A DNA stretch of 64,000 nt from Pseudomonas putida (GCF_028682395.1 NZ_JANHLC010000007.1:186001-250000); one strand, 5' to 3'. Shown: positions 7,798 through 17,395, numbered from the stretch's first letter. The notes: a model not told the origin generated them from the letters alone. Made by a program: numbers and translations.

Positions 7798-8680
7798 GAA
7801 TCCGCGACCGCAACCAGCGTTCGCTCGGGTCATTGTCCTGGGAGCCGCGCCAGGCCATATGCAGCTCGAACGTGCGCATCGGCAAGGGTGGGTCTTCGGC
7901 GCGGATGCCGCCGGCGGCGGTCAGGGCCTCGGCGGTGTAGTCGGGTACCGTGGCCAGGATATCGGTGCCCGCCAGCAAGGTGCCCAGGCCATTGAACTGG
8001 GGCACGGCGAGCACAACATGGCGCTTGCGGCCGAGCTTTTCCAGTTCTTCGTCGATAAAGCCGCTCAAGTCGCCGGCGAACGACACCAGTGCATGGGGGC
8101 GCGCGCAGAAGTCGTCCAGGCTCAGGGCGCCGGGCATGCTGTCGGCCCGCAATAATTTGGGCTGGCTGCGGCGCAGGACTTTGCGCTTGGCGTTGGCCGG
8201 CAAGTCGGTGGTGTAGCTGACGCCCACGGAGATTTCCCCGGAAGTGAGCAGCGCCGGCATCAGGATGTAGTTGACGCGACGCACCACCAGCACGATGCCA
8301 GGGGCTTCGGCGCGCAGGCGCTTGAGCAGCATCGGCAGCAGGGCAAATTCGACATCGTCGGACAGGCCGATGCGAAAAACGGCGGTACTGGTTGCCGGGT
8401 CGAAGTCGGCTGCGCGGCTGACGGCGGTGGAAATCGAGTCCAGGGCCGGCGACAGCAGTTCGAAGATCTCCACCGCCCGGGCAGTGGGTTCCATGCTGCG
8501 TCCGGTGCGCACGAACAGTGGGTCGTCGAACAGTCCGCGCAAGCGCGAGAGCGCGGCGCTGATCGCCGGCTGGCCGAGGAACAGCTTCTCGGCGGCACGG
8601 GTCACGCTGCGTTCATGCATCAGGGTTTCGAATACGATCAACAGGTTCAGGTCGACGCGACGCAGGTCGTTCCGGTTCAT
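7766..8680 (-). CDS. mexT: LysR-type regulator MexT-like
   Basis: The 304-residue LysR regulator has an N-terminal winged helix (MNRNDLRRVDLNLLIVFETL, then AAEKLFLGQPAISAALSRLR) and an effector-binding domain. The N-terminus closely resembles Pseudomonas aeruginosa MexT. MexT is known to activate the mexEF-oprN efflux operon under redox or nitrosative stress, and its gene lies beside mexS. I chose the ATG at 8680, which restores the MNRND start and has AGGA upstream; a further in-frame start at 8701 adds seven residues. Its usual downstream target, mexE, is not present; the Hxs island follows instead. Regulation by MexS status is expected from the family. Confidence 0.85.
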   Translation of the reverse strand: MNRNDLRRVDLNLLIVFETLMHERSVTRAAEKLFLGQPAISAALSRLRGLFDDPLFVRTGRSMEPTARAVEIFELLSPALDSISTAVSRAADFDPATSTAVFRIGLSDDVEFALLPMLLKRLRAEAPGIVLVVRRVNYILMPALLTSGEISVGVSYTTDLPANAKRKVLRRSQPKLLRADSMPGALSLDDFCARPHALVSFAGDLSGFIDEELEKLGRKRHVVLAVPQFNGLGTLLAGTDILATVPDYTAEALTAAGGIRAEDPPLPMRTFELHMAWRGSQDNDPSERWLRSRIQMFFGDPESL

Positions 8681-8908
8681 CTTGAGTCCTGGCTGAGTCA
8701 CTTAAACTTGATGAGAGCGACCCCGGGCAATGGAAGGTCGGGGTGAATCTTACGGGCAAAGGCTGGTACTCTGCACCGGCTAATTCACTTTTACCGGTGG
8801 CCCCGGCATCAATGCCAGGCATGTCGACTATTAACGGCCACTGATAGTTTTGCTTGCAAAGCCCGGATAGAGTTCAGGGCATTGAGGTTCTTTCTGACGA
8901 GGTTTGCG
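8681..8908. promoter_or_regulatory. Divergent mexT-mexS control region
   Basis: These ~230 bp separate two divergent start codons and should carry both promoters and the MexT operator. The stretch ATCAATGCCAGGCATGTCGA around 8810 resembles part of the known MexT site (ATCA-N5-GTCGAT type), but the spacing is off, so the exact operator is not assigned. Confidence 0.4.
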
Positions 8909-9934
8909 ATGTCCCGCATGATCCGTTTTCACAAGTTTGGTCCGGCCGAGGTGCTCAAGTGCGAAGAGCACGGCGTCGTTGCGCCGGGGCCCGGTGAAGT
9001 GCAAGTGGGCGTCGAAGCCATCGGCATCAGCTGGTACGACGTGCTTTGGCGGCAAAACCTGGCTTCGTCCCAGGTTCGCCTGCCTGCCGGTATCGGCCAT
9101 GAGATGGCCGGCGTGGTCACGGCGCTGGGCGCCGGTGTCGAGGATTTGAAGATCGGCGACAAGGTCGCCAGTTTCCCGGCGCAGAGCGCCAATGATTACC
9201 CCGTCTATGGCGAGCAGGTGATCTTGCCGCGTACGGCGTTGACCCGTTATCCGGATGTGTTGAGCCCGGTGGAAGCCGCCGTGCACTACACGCCATTGTT
9301 GATTGCCTACTTCGCGTTGGTTGATCTGGCACGGGTCAAGCCGGGGCAAAGCGTTTTGGTCACCGATGCGAGCCACTGCGCCGGTCCCTGTTTTGTGCAG
9401 TTGGGCAGGGCCTTGGGGCTCAAGGTGTTGGCGGCGACCAAGCTGGCCAGCGAGCGTGATTGCCTGCTGGCGCTGGGCGCCGACCAAGTGATTGTGACCG
9501 AGGAGCAGGATCTGCTGATGCAGGTCCAGAAGTTCACCGACGGCCGCGGGGTCGATGCCGTATTCGACGGCCTGGGCGGCCCGCAGATGTCGTTGCTCGG
9601 TGATGTGCTGGCTCCTCGTGGCAGCCTGGTGTTGTATGGCCTGCAGGGTGGTAATCAAACCCCGTTCCCGGCTTGTGCAGCGTTCCAGAAGAACATCCAG
9701 TTCTTTGTGCACTGTATCGGCAATTTTACCGGCAAGCCGGAACTGGGCATTGCCCAGGATCAGGCGGCACTCCAGCGGGCCCTGCGTGAAATCAACCAGT
9801 TGACCGCCGACCGGGTGTTGCTGCCACTGCCGAGCAAGGTGTTTGCCTTCGAGCAGTTTGTCGAAGCGCACCGCTACATGGATGGCTGCCCATGCCGCGA
9901 AAGGGCGGTGCTCACGGTTGGAACTGTTGAGTAG
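8909..9934 (+). CDS. mexS: MexS-like zinc-independent alcohol dehydrogenase/quinone oxidoreductase
   Basis: The 341-residue MDR-superfamily protein has an N-terminal GroES-like domain (residues about 25-120) and a Rossmann domain. The start at MSRMIRFHKFG has GAGG six bases upstream. It is adjacent and divergent to mexT, exactly as in P. aeruginosa. There MexS is thought to detoxify an electrophilic inducer, and its loss activates MexT. A hairpin terminator follows about 80 bp after the stop. The structural zinc cysteines of classical alcohol dehydrogenases are absent. Confidence 0.85.
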   Translation: MSRMIRFHKFGPAEVLKCEEHGVVAPGPGEVQVGVEAIGISWYDVLWRQNLASSQVRLPAGIGHEMAGVVTALGAGVEDLKIGDKVASFPAQSANDYPVYGEQVILPRTALTRYPDVLSPVEAAVHYTPLLIAYFALVDLARVKPGQSVLVTDASHCAGPCFVQLGRALGLKVLAATKLASERDCLLALGADQVIVTEEQDLLMQVQKFTDGRGVDAVFDGLGGPQMSLLGDVLAPRGSLVLYGLQGGNQTPFPACAAFQKNIQFFVHCIGNFTGKPELGIAQDQAALQRALREINQLTADRVLLPLPSKVFAFEQFVEAHRYMDGCPCRERAVLTVGTVE

Positions 9935-10012
9935 GTCTTTTAGCTTGTTTTTGTAGGTCGATTCTTGGTTTCGCTTTTAGACCTCGTCAATGTTCGCTGC
10001 TGGATAACTGAG

Positions 10013-10044
10013 AACACCTTGCCGTACTGGCGAGGTGTTTTTTT
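10013..10044 (+). terminator. Rho-independent terminator after mexS
   Basis: An 11-bp stem AACACCTTGCC / GGCGAGGTGTT with a five-base GTACT loop and one G-U position is followed by a run of seven T. It lies about 80 bp after the mexS stop. Confidence 0.85.
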
Positions 10045-10501
10045 ATGGGCGCGACTCAGTCTGTCTGATAGCGGCTTGTTGTTGGATTAGTCAACTTTAC
10101 AGTGGCTTCGGTTTGCTTAACTGAGTGGGTTTATTCCGCAGATCTGTATCTTTTAATTATGCATTTGGCGCCGATAATCGCTAGTAAGTTTTTAGTTGTG
10201 GCGAAACGCCTACGTATAAATTCTTAGTTGTTGTTCGGTTCGGAGTGCTTGGGGCAATCGCCATCTTTTGCTCGAGCTCTCTGATTCTTGGTCAAGCTGT
10301 TGGCCCCGCTTGAAGGTACCAGAAAAGGCGGCTGCGGGTTGCAGATGGTGCACCGCTACGCACTTTTACACAACATTGTGTTTACCGTCTGGCCCTGTCT
10401 TCAAAGGTATCTTCTCATTTGAAATTAGCAGGGGTCGGGAGTTGGCCGGTGTGTCGAGTCTTCATGACGCTACATGGAGGCTCAGTATCGATAAGGATGT
10501 T
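10045..10501. other. A/T-rich gene-free interval before the PP-loop gene
   Basis: This ~450-bp stretch is clearly A/T-richer than its flanks. The frame of the next gene stays open back to 10268, but that part encodes an implausible peptide and has no ribosome site. The interval probably contains the promoter of the 10502 gene. I see no RNA gene or repeat in it. Confidence 0.4.
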
Positions 10502-11986
10502 ATGAACTCCATTCATCAGCAAGCCATGACCTATGTTTATAAACAAGTACTGCAGCGCTTGCTTAGTTATCTCGGACGTTCTGAACGGGCGGCACTTCAA
10601 CTCTTGTGCCAGCGTTTGATTGTTACGGCAGGCGGGCTGGACCGTATAGCCGATTATAAGGTTCTGCTGGCCCACGGCGGTGGCAAGGACAGCAGCTATA
10701 CCCTGGCCCTGTTGCGAGCGGCACAATTGAGCATTGCTGCCCGTTCGCCTGCGACATTTGCTTTGCGCGTCGCCACGTTGCGCCATCCGGGAGTGACCTC
10801 TGTGGTCATGAGCAATATCCAGCGCGGATACAGCGCGCTGTTTCTCCACGACGATCCGCGGGTCGAGTTGCTGATGATCGATCACGATCAGGTGCAGCCC
10901 TTTTCACATCAGAGCGCAATCGACGTGGCCAGCCGGGACCGGCATCGCAGCACCCTGCTGATCAATGCCCACCTGACGGCGGGGGACGGTCGTTCCAGCT
11001 TCTGCAATCACTGTTACCTGACAATGAGCGATCTGTACCTGCGCGCCAGTCGGTGGGAGGGCGGGGTCGATTTGTTGGTCAGTGGCGATTCAGTGCGAGA
11101 GCAAAAGCGCTATCTGGCTTGGCTCTCGCGGGTCGCGCGGACACCTGGCGAACCACGGCGGGCCAGGGTCATGGACCTGGCTTCATTCGGGCAGACCTGT
11201 GCCCAATTGCGCCACGACTATCAGCGGCAGTTAGGCGACCCCGAAGCCGTTCCGGTCGCTGCTCTGCCGGCGGCGGTGCGGCCGACACTGTTTATGGGCC
11301 TGCATGACCTGATCGGCGCGCCGCTGGAGTTACGCTGGTCGTTGCTGCAGGAGTTTCTCGGGTTTCGTTTCGATGACCTGTCCTTCCATTTCAGCGAATC
11401 CGACTGCGCCAACCCTCTGCTGATGGCCCATCTGCGCGGATTGCAGGCCGAGCAGGTCAGGGGGCTGAGCTACTCCGTGGGCATCGGCGAGTACCTGCAA
11501 CTGGCCGAAGCACTCATGCGGAAAAAACGGATGCCAGCGTTTCTGATCGAGCAGGCGCTGAGTGCCTATGATTCGGCGCAGAAGATCAAAGCCCGCCGTG
11601 GCCTGGCAGCTGCCTACGCACAGGATGCCTTCGGGCTTAACGAGCATAGCTTGGTGTGCCTGTTGTTCAGCCCTTTTGTCGACCGCGGCAAAGGGCTGGA
11701 AAACTACCTGCGGCAGGTGCATCCCGGCATGCTCGTGGCCTTGGCCGAACTGCACCGGGCGCTGATGGCTCAATCGGCGTCCGAGCAAGCGATACGGTGG
11801 CTGACTCGGATCAGTGGACTGTCCCTGCTCTCTCTGCAGAGCCTGTACCGCATGCAACGTGTGAATTTCAATGACCCTGACAACCTGATCGCGCGCATTC
11901 GCTGTAGCGACCCTGACAAGCACCGTGTCACCGTGATCGATTGTGCCACTGGCGACTCGGCCAAAGTTCTGTTGTCGGGGCGTTGA
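10502..11986 (+). CDS. PP-loop ATPase-like protein of unknown pathway
   Basis: The protein is 494 residues from the ATG with AAGG just upstream. Near residue 57 the motif LLAHGGGKDSSYTL matches the PP-loop (SGGxDS-type) of ATP pyrophosphatases that adenylate a substrate, as in tRNA-thiolation or sugar-amidation enzymes. FCNHC at about 166 and SGDS at about 193 are also seen in such proteins. The C-terminal half is helical and matches nothing I recognise. The next gene begins two bases after the stop, so the pair is an operon with a MocR-type regulator. The substrate is unknown; amino-acid-derived metabolism is only inference from the PLP-type regulator. Confidence 0.7.
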   Translation: MNSIHQQAMTYVYKQVLQRLLSYLGRSERAALQLLCQRLIVTAGGLDRIADYKVLLAHGGGKDSSYTLALLRAAQLSIAARSPATFALRVATLRHPGVTSVVMSNIQRGYSALFLHDDPRVELLMIDHDQVQPFSHQSAIDVASRDRHRSTLLINAHLTAGDGRSSFCNHCYLTMSDLYLRASRWEGGVDLLVSGDSVREQKRYLAWLSRVARTPGEPRRARVMDLASFGQTCAQLRHDYQRQLGDPEAVPVAALPAAVRPTLFMGLHDLIGAPLELRWSLLQEFLGFRFDDLSFHFSESDCANPLLMAHLRGLQAEQVRGLSYSVGIGEYLQLAEALMRKKRMPAFLIEQALSAYDSAQKIKARRGLAAAYAQDAFGLNEHSLVCLLFSPFVDRGKGLENYLRQVHPGMLVALAELHRALMAQSASEQAIRWLTRISGLSLLSLQSLYRMQRVNFNDPDNLIARIRCSDPDKHRVTVIDCATGDSAKVLLSGR

Positions 11987-11988
11987 GG

Positions 11989-13398
11989 GTGTCCCGAGCG
12001 AGTGGCAAGAAACGCAGTGACTTTGCTTACCAGGCGGTCTACCGCTATCTGGTCAGCCTGATCAATGCCACGGACAGCCATGTCCGGGTCAAGCTACCGT
12101 CCTTGCGCCGTTTGGCCGAGCGGCTGAATGTGTCGATCTCGACCATCCAGTACGCCTATTCGCTGCTGGAGAAGGAAGGGCGCATCTATTCAGTGGCCAA
12201 GTCCGGCTACTACGCCTTGCCAGTGCATGGTGGCCCCTTGTGCAACGGGGTCCAGGATGTGCTTGAGCGCCTCTACGTGTATTCGCGACGACCCAGGATG
12301 GTGCTGCTTTGTTGCGACGAACCCGGCGCGCTGCTGCCCCTGGATGACCCGTTGCGGATGTTGGAGCGTGAACTGGCGCGCCAGTATCCGCGCCGTTCGC
12401 TGTCGTACTTTCAGCCATTTGGCGAACCTGAACTGCGCACGGCGCTGGCTGTACGCTATACCTCTTCGCCCCAGCGCTATTGGCATGCGGAGGACGTCTA
12501 TATTGGCGCGGATCTGCGCAGCGTGCTGGAAATCCTGGTGGCCGCGCTGGCGCTGGAAGGCAGTACGGTGGTGGTCGAGTCGCCTTGCGACTGGGTGCTC
12601 CTACGTCTGCTGAAGGCCGGCGGTGTCAGAGTGATCGAGTGGCCGCTGAATGCAGATGGGCATCGCGAGCTGAGCGTCCTGAAGCAGATTCTTGATCGTG
12701 AGCCGGTTCGCCTGTTGCTGATGTCTTCTACCGCCGGTATGGCTCAGTGGGTGATGCCGACGCTGGAGGCACGCTGCCAACTGGCCGAGCTGCTGCATCA
12801 GCGTGAGATCTGGCTTCTGGAAAACGACTGCCATGGCGGTCTGTGTCACCAGCAGCCAGTGGTTCGCCTGCGTGAACTGGTCAATCCGGATCGATTGCTG
12901 GTGTTCTCCAGCCTGGAGAAGGTCATGGGCTCGGAGGCGCCGTTCGGATATCTGCTGTCGCGCCATTTCCGCGCTGAGCTCCAGCGCCATTTTCTGTTGC
13001 GCGCGTTTCGCCTCTCGCCAACCCGTCAGAAAGCGATTGCGCGTCTGTACCGCAGCGGACAGGTCGATCAGCACTTGGCGCAATTGCGCCAGGTGTTACG
13101 CGAGCGCATGAACGTCATGACCCGATGGTTGGAGGTGCATCTGGACGCTTGCCTCGAACTCCATGTCAGCCAGGTCGGGGCGACGATCTGGCTGCGCCTG
13201 GCCGAGCAGGTGGATGTACGCCAGGTCTTCGAGCGATTGCTGGGGCAGCGCATCGTGATTGCACCGGGTGAATTGTTTAGCCTGGAGGGCAGGTATCGGC
13301 AGTATGTGCGCCTCAGTGGCACACTGGATGGCCCCGAGAACCTCGAGCGGGCAATCAAGCTGCTGGCCGATGCCGTGCGTAGCGAAACGCACGGCTAG
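11989..13398 (+). CDS. MocR/GntR-family regulator with aminotransferase-like domain
   Basis: The 469-residue protein combines an N-terminal GntR winged helix (about 15-80, with LPSLRRLAERLNVSISTIQ) and a fold-type I aminotransferase-like domain. The PLP-binding lysine is probably in SSLEKVMG at about 310. Such MocR proteins sense PLP or amino-acid derivatives and usually control a neighbouring gene. I chose the GTG at 11989, two bases after the PP-loop gene; a start at 11941 would overlap that gene. The pairing suggests it controls or co-functions with the PP-loop protein. Confidence 0.8.
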   Translation: MSRASGKKRSDFAYQAVYRYLVSLINATDSHVRVKLPSLRRLAERLNVSISTIQYAYSLLEKEGRIYSVAKSGYYALPVHGGPLCNGVQDVLERLYVYSRRPRMVLLCCDEPGALLPLDDPLRMLERELARQYPRRSLSYFQPFGEPELRTALAVRYTSSPQRYWHAEDVYIGADLRSVLEILVAALALEGSTVVVESPCDWVLLRLLKAGGVRVIEWPLNADGHRELSVLKQILDREPVRLLLMSSTAGMAQWVMPTLEARCQLAELLHQREIWLLENDCHGGLCHQQPVVRLRELVNPDRLLVFSSLEKVMGSEAPFGYLLSRHFRAELQRHFLLRAFRLSPTRQKAIARLYRSGQVDQHLAQLRQVLRERMNVMTRWLEVHLDACLELHVSQVGATIWLRLAEQVDVRQVFERLLGQRIVIAPGELFSLEGRYRQYVRLSGTLDGPENLERAIKLLADAVRSETHG

Positions 13399-13454
13399 GC
13401 GCCCGCCTATCCAATACTGTTTGCCGGGATGCAAGCGAACTGATATCTGTACGC

Positions 13455-15143
13455 ATGAACAGTATTAATTTGCCATGGTCCGCTGCTCTCGTGACGCTCA
13501 ATCCTTTCGATGATCCCTTCTACTACCTGACTAATTTCGAGCAGGCGCTCGCCTGGCTGGCCGAGCGCTATGGCGATTTGTTGGTGGCCGAGGAGCTGGA
13601 CTTTATCTGCGCCTTTGGCCAGTTGCCCAAGCCGTCCCGGGCCTTGCTGGTGCGATTGATCATGCGCAAGGGCGTGCACTTTCGTCAGGGCAAGTTGAGC
13701 TACGTGGAGATCCCCGAGGTGGCCGAGGCCGCGGCCCCGCTGATAGACCTGGGTTGGCTTGACTGCCACGCGCCACTGACGCTGGATGCACTGTTTGCGC
13801 TGCTGCAAAAGGCCGAGATCGTGCAGGTCTTCAAGGCCTCGATCCCGCACGCGACGCTGAAGAAAACCGCCTTGTTCGAGGCGCTGGCGCCCCTGTTCCC
13901 GCAGGCGCAGCGGTTCGATCAGTGGTGCCCGGCTCTGGTCGAGCAACTATTGACGCTGACCCTCAGGCCGTTGTGCGATCGGCTGCGGCTGATGTATTTC
14001 GGCAATCTGTACCAGGACTGGTCGGAGTTCGTACTCGCCGATCTGGGCGTGCTGAGCTATGAGAAAGTCGAGTTCTCGGCCCAGTCCCGTGGGTTGCGCA
14101 GTCGCGCCGATATCGACGCTTATCTCTACCTGCAGGCGTGCCGCGAGGCCTTTGAAAGCGCTGTGCCGGTGGCTGAGGTGTTGCGCCTGATCGAGTCGTT
14201 TGGCAGCGACAACCCCTGGCTGGAGCGACGGCGCGACAAACTGCTGTTCCAGCTGGGCCAGCACTGCGAGCGCCAGGCCGACTGGCCGACAGCGCGGGCG
14301 ATCTATAGCGCCTGTGTGTACCGCGAAGCACGGGTGCGGTTGATTCGGGTGCTTGAGCGCGAAGGGGAGTATGGCGCCGCATTGGCCCTGGCGGAGCAGG
14401 CAGAACAGGCACCGCATAATGCCGCTGAATACCAGCAGGTCCAGCGCCAACTGCCGCGTCTGCAACGCAAGCTGGGCCAGATGCCACGGGCCCGGTCGGC
14501 GGTCCGGCCGGTCGAGCGTCTCGATCTGGAGCTGGTCCTCTGCGAGTTGCCATTGTCGGTGGAGCAGCGGGTGCAGCAGCATCTGGACGAGGCGTGCGGG
14601 CCGGTGCATTACGTCGAGAACGGCTTGATCAATTCGCTGTTCGGCCTGTTGTGCTGGCCGGCGATCTTTGCACCCTTGCCAGGGGCTTTTTTCCATCCGT
14701 TCCAGAGCGCCCCGGTGGACTTGCTGAGCGATGATTTCTACCCGCAACGGGCCGAATTGTTCGCCAACTGCCTGGCTGAGCTGGCCGACGGGCGTTATCG
14801 GCAGACCATCAGCGAGCGCTTCAAAAGCAAGTACGGGCTGCAATCGCCCTTTGTGTTCTGGCGCCTGCTGAGCGACGAGTTGCTGGAACAGGCCCTCGAT
14901 TGCCTGCCCGCGGCGCACTTGCAGCTGTGGTTCCTGCGCCTGCTGGAAGATATCAAGGCCAATCGCGCGGGTATGCCCGACTTGATCCAGTTCTGGCCCG
15001 GCCAGCATCGCTACCGGATGATCGAGGTAAAGGGCCCGGGCGATCGCCTGCAGGACAATCAACTGCGCTGGCTGGAGTTCTGCGCCACCCACGGCATGCC
15101 GGTCACGGTCTGCTATGTGCGCTGGACGCCGCCATGTCCGTGA
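13455..15143 (+). CDS. FAN1-like VRR-NUC domain nuclease
   Basis: The 562-residue protein matches the bacterial FAN1 layout: an N-terminal helical DNA-binding part, a middle TPR-like helical region (about 240-330) and a C-terminal VRR-NUC domain. The nuclease motif is visible as GMPDLI at about 505 and IEVKGPGD at about 523 (the PD...ExK signature). Such enzymes are structure-specific 5'-flap nucleases active on interstrand crosslinks; a P. aeruginosa FAN1 has been studied structurally. The stop overlaps the start of the helicase gene by 10 nt, so nuclease and helicase are coupled. Confidence 0.85.
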   Translation: MNSINLPWSAALVTLNPFDDPFYYLTNFEQALAWLAERYGDLLVAEELDFICAFGQLPKPSRALLVRLIMRKGVHFRQGKLSYVEIPEVAEAAAPLIDLGWLDCHAPLTLDALFALLQKAEIVQVFKASIPHATLKKTALFEALAPLFPQAQRFDQWCPALVEQLLTLTLRPLCDRLRLMYFGNLYQDWSEFVLADLGVLSYEKVEFSAQSRGLRSRADIDAYLYLQACREAFESAVPVAEVLRLIESFGSDNPWLERRRDKLLFQLGQHCERQADWPTARAIYSACVYREARVRLIRVLEREGEYGAALALAEQAEQAPHNAAEYQQVQRQLPRLQRKLGQMPRARSAVRPVERLDLELVLCELPLSVEQRVQQHLDEACGPVHYVENGLINSLFGLLCWPAIFAPLPGAFFHPFQSAPVDLLSDDFYPQRAELFANCLAELADGRYRQTISERFKSKYGLQSPFVFWRLLSDELLEQALDCLPAAHLQLWFLRLLEDIKANRAGMPDLIQFWPGQHRYRMIEVKGPGDRLQDNQLRWLEFCATHGMPVTVCYVRWTPPCP

Positions 15144-17392
15144 GTTATCAGATCGCTGTACGGGCGTTGTGCGAGTTCACCGCCAAGACCGGTGACCTGG
15201 ACCTGCGCTTTACGCCGGCCCCAACGGCCCAGGAAGGCATTAGCGGGCACCGCACGGTGGCGGCCCGGCGCAGTGCCGACTACCAGAGCGAGCGGTTGCT
15301 TGAGGGGGTGTTCGAGCAGTTGCAGGTCCGTGGCCGTGCGGATGGCTATGACCCGCAGAGTCACTGCCTGGAAGAGATCAAGACCCATCGGGGCGACCTG
15401 GCGAAACAGCCGGCCAACCATCGGCAGCTGCATCGCGCGCAGTTATGGGTCTATGGCGCGCTGCTGTGTCGGGAGCTGCAGTGCACTGAAGTGCGGCTGG
15501 CGCTGGTGTATTTCGATATTGTCAGCGAGCGCGAGACCCGTCTCGAAGAGCAGTGCCACGCGGTCGAACTGGAGGCCTTTTTCGTCGCCCAGTGCACGGC
15601 GTTTCTCGCCTGGGCGCAGCAGGAGCTGGCCCATCGCGAGGCGCGTGACCGGGCGGCCCAGGCCCTGGTGTTCCCCCATGCCGATTTTCGCCCGGGCCAG
15701 CGGGCCCTGGCCGAGTCGGTGTACAAGGCGGTCAGCACCGGCCGTTGCCTGTTGGCTCAGGCGCCCACCGGCATTGGCAAAACCCTGGGCACGCTGTTTC
15801 CGCTACTCAAGGCCCTGGTGCCGCAGCAACTGGACAAGCTGTTTTTCCTGACGGCCAAGACCCCTGGTCGCCAGTTGGCCCTGGACGCGGCGCATGTCCT
15901 GTTTCGGCAAAATCCGCAATTGCCGCTGCGGGTGCTGGAAATGGTCGCCCGCGACAAGGCCTGTGAACATCCGCAGCTGGCCTGCCATGGCGACTCCTGC
16001 CCACTGGCGCGGGGTTTCTACACGCGCCTGCCGGCCGCGCGCCAGGCCGCCAGCCAGGTAGCGCTGCTCGATCAGGCCGGCCTGCGCGAGATTGCCCTGG
16101 CCCACCAGGTGTGCCCGTATTACCTGAGCCAGGAGATGGCACGCTGGAGCGATCTGGTGATTGCCGACTACAACTATTACTTCGACTTTGGCGCCTTGCT
16201 GTTCAGCCTGGCCCAGGCCAGCCAGTGGCGGGTCGCGGTGCTGGTGGATGAAGCGCACAACCTGGTGGAGCGGGGCCGGCAGATGTACAGCGCCAGTCTC
16301 GATCAGCAGCGCCTGGACGCCGTGCGCCAGGCCGCACCCGCCCCGCTGGCCAAGGCCTTGCAGCGGCTGCACCGTGAATGGAACGCCCTGCACAAGGCGC
16401 AGGACAGCGCCTATCAGGCCTATCCCGAAGCCCCGGGCAAGTGGTTGCTGGCCCTGACCCAGTGCCTCTCGGCGATTGGCGACTACCTCAACGAACAGCC
16501 CCAGGCATTGCAAGGCGATTTGCAGAGCTTCTATTTCGAAGCCTTGCAGTTTTCCCGGGTGGCCGAGGCGTTCAACGAGCATTTTCTCTTCGATATCAGC
16601 AAGCGCGAGGCGGGCGGGCGGCGCAGTCGTTCACGCTTGTGCCTGCGCAATGTGGTGCCGGCCGATTTTCTGCGCCCGCGCCTGAGCGCGGCGCGCAGTT
16701 GCGTGCTGTTTTCGGCCACGCTCAACCCCCGGCACTACTACGCCGATCTGCTGGGGCTGCCCGGCGATACCGCCTGGGTCGATATCGAGTCGCCGTTCCA
16801 GCGCGAGCAGTTGGACCTGCGGATCGTCAGTCATATTTCCACGCGTTACGCCTATCGGCAGGCGTCCCTGAAGCCCATTGTCGAGCTGCTCGCCGAGCAA
16901 TACGCGCAACAGGCCGGCAACTACCTGGCGTTTTTCAGCAGCTTCGATTATCTGCAGCAGGTGGCTGCGTTGCTGGCGGAGCGGCATCCTCAGGTGCCGA
17001 TTTGGCAGCAATCGCGGGGGATGGACGAAGGCGAGCGCCAGGCCTTTCTCGAGCGTTTCCAGGTGGGCGGCTGCGGGATTGGCTTCGCGGTACTGGGCGG
17101 GGCCTTTGGCGAAGGGATCGACTTGCCGGGAGAGCGCCTGATTGGGGCCTTTATCGCGACCCTGGGGCTGGCACAGCTGAACCCGGTCAATGAGCAGTTG
17201 AAGGTGCGCATGGGCGCGATTTTCGGCGCGGGCTACGATTACACCTACCTGTATCCGGGCTTGCAGAAAGTCGTGCAGGCCGCCGGGCGGGTGATTCGTG
17301 GGCCCGAGGATCGCGGCGTGGTGGTGCTGATCGACGACCGTTTCACCGAGGCCCGGGTGCGGCGCTTGCTGCCGGCCTGGTGGGGCGTTTAA
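15134..17392 (+). CDS. DinG/XPD-like ATP-dependent DNA helicase
   Basis: The protein is 752 residues from the ATG at 15134, which overlaps the FAN1-like stop. Walker A (APTGIGKT) is near residue 212 and the DEAH box (VLVDEAHN) near 370. Between them are cysteines at about 276, 283, 288 and 326, in the arrangement of the XPD/DinG iron-sulfur cluster. C-terminal helicase motifs include GGAFGEGIDL and QAAGRVIRG. The first ~200 residues contain an EEIKTHRGDL segment resembling a PD-(D/E)XK or RecB-like domain, as seen in some DinG-related proteins. It probably unwinds damaged or branched DNA for the coupled nuclease. Confidence 0.88.
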   Translation: MSVSYQIAVRALCEFTAKTGDLDLRFTPAPTAQEGISGHRTVAARRSADYQSERLLEGVFEQLQVRGRADGYDPQSHCLEEIKTHRGDLAKQPANHRQLHRAQLWVYGALLCRELQCTEVRLALVYFDIVSERETRLEEQCHAVELEAFFVAQCTAFLAWAQQELAHREARDRAAQALVFPHADFRPGQRALAESVYKAVSTGRCLLAQAPTGIGKTLGTLFPLLKALVPQQLDKLFFLTAKTPGRQLALDAAHVLFRQNPQLPLRVLEMVARDKACEHPQLACHGDSCPLARGFYTRLPAARQAASQVALLDQAGLREIALAHQVCPYYLSQEMARWSDLVIADYNYYFDFGALLFSLAQASQWRVAVLVDEAHNLVERGRQMYSASLDQQRLDAVRQAAPAPLAKALQRLHREWNALHKAQDSAYQAYPEAPGKWLLALTQCLSAIGDYLNEQPQALQGDLQSFYFEALQFSRVAEAFNEHFLFDISKREAGGRRSRSRLCLRNVVPADFLRPRLSAARSCVLFSATLNPRHYYADLLGLPGDTAWVDIESPFQREQLDLRIVSHISTRYAYRQASLKPIVELLAEQYAQQAGNYLAFFSSFDYLQQVAALLAERHPQVPIWQQSRGMDEGERQAFLERFQVGGCGIGFAVLGGAFGEGIDLPGERLIGAFIATLGLAQLNPVNEQLKVRMGAIFGAGYDYTYLYPGLQKVVQAAGRVIRGPEDRGVVVLIDDRFTEARVRRLLPAWWGV

Positions 17393-17395
17393 GGC

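Noticed and set aside
1..7800. Transposase or integrase driving the island
   Set aside because: None of the island proteins has DDE or tyrosine recombinase motifs; the mobilising enzyme, if any, is outside the window or lost.
8831..9871. 346-codon frame antisense to mexS
   Set aside because: Shadow of a G+C-rich gene; the sense frame has clear domains and a ribosome site.
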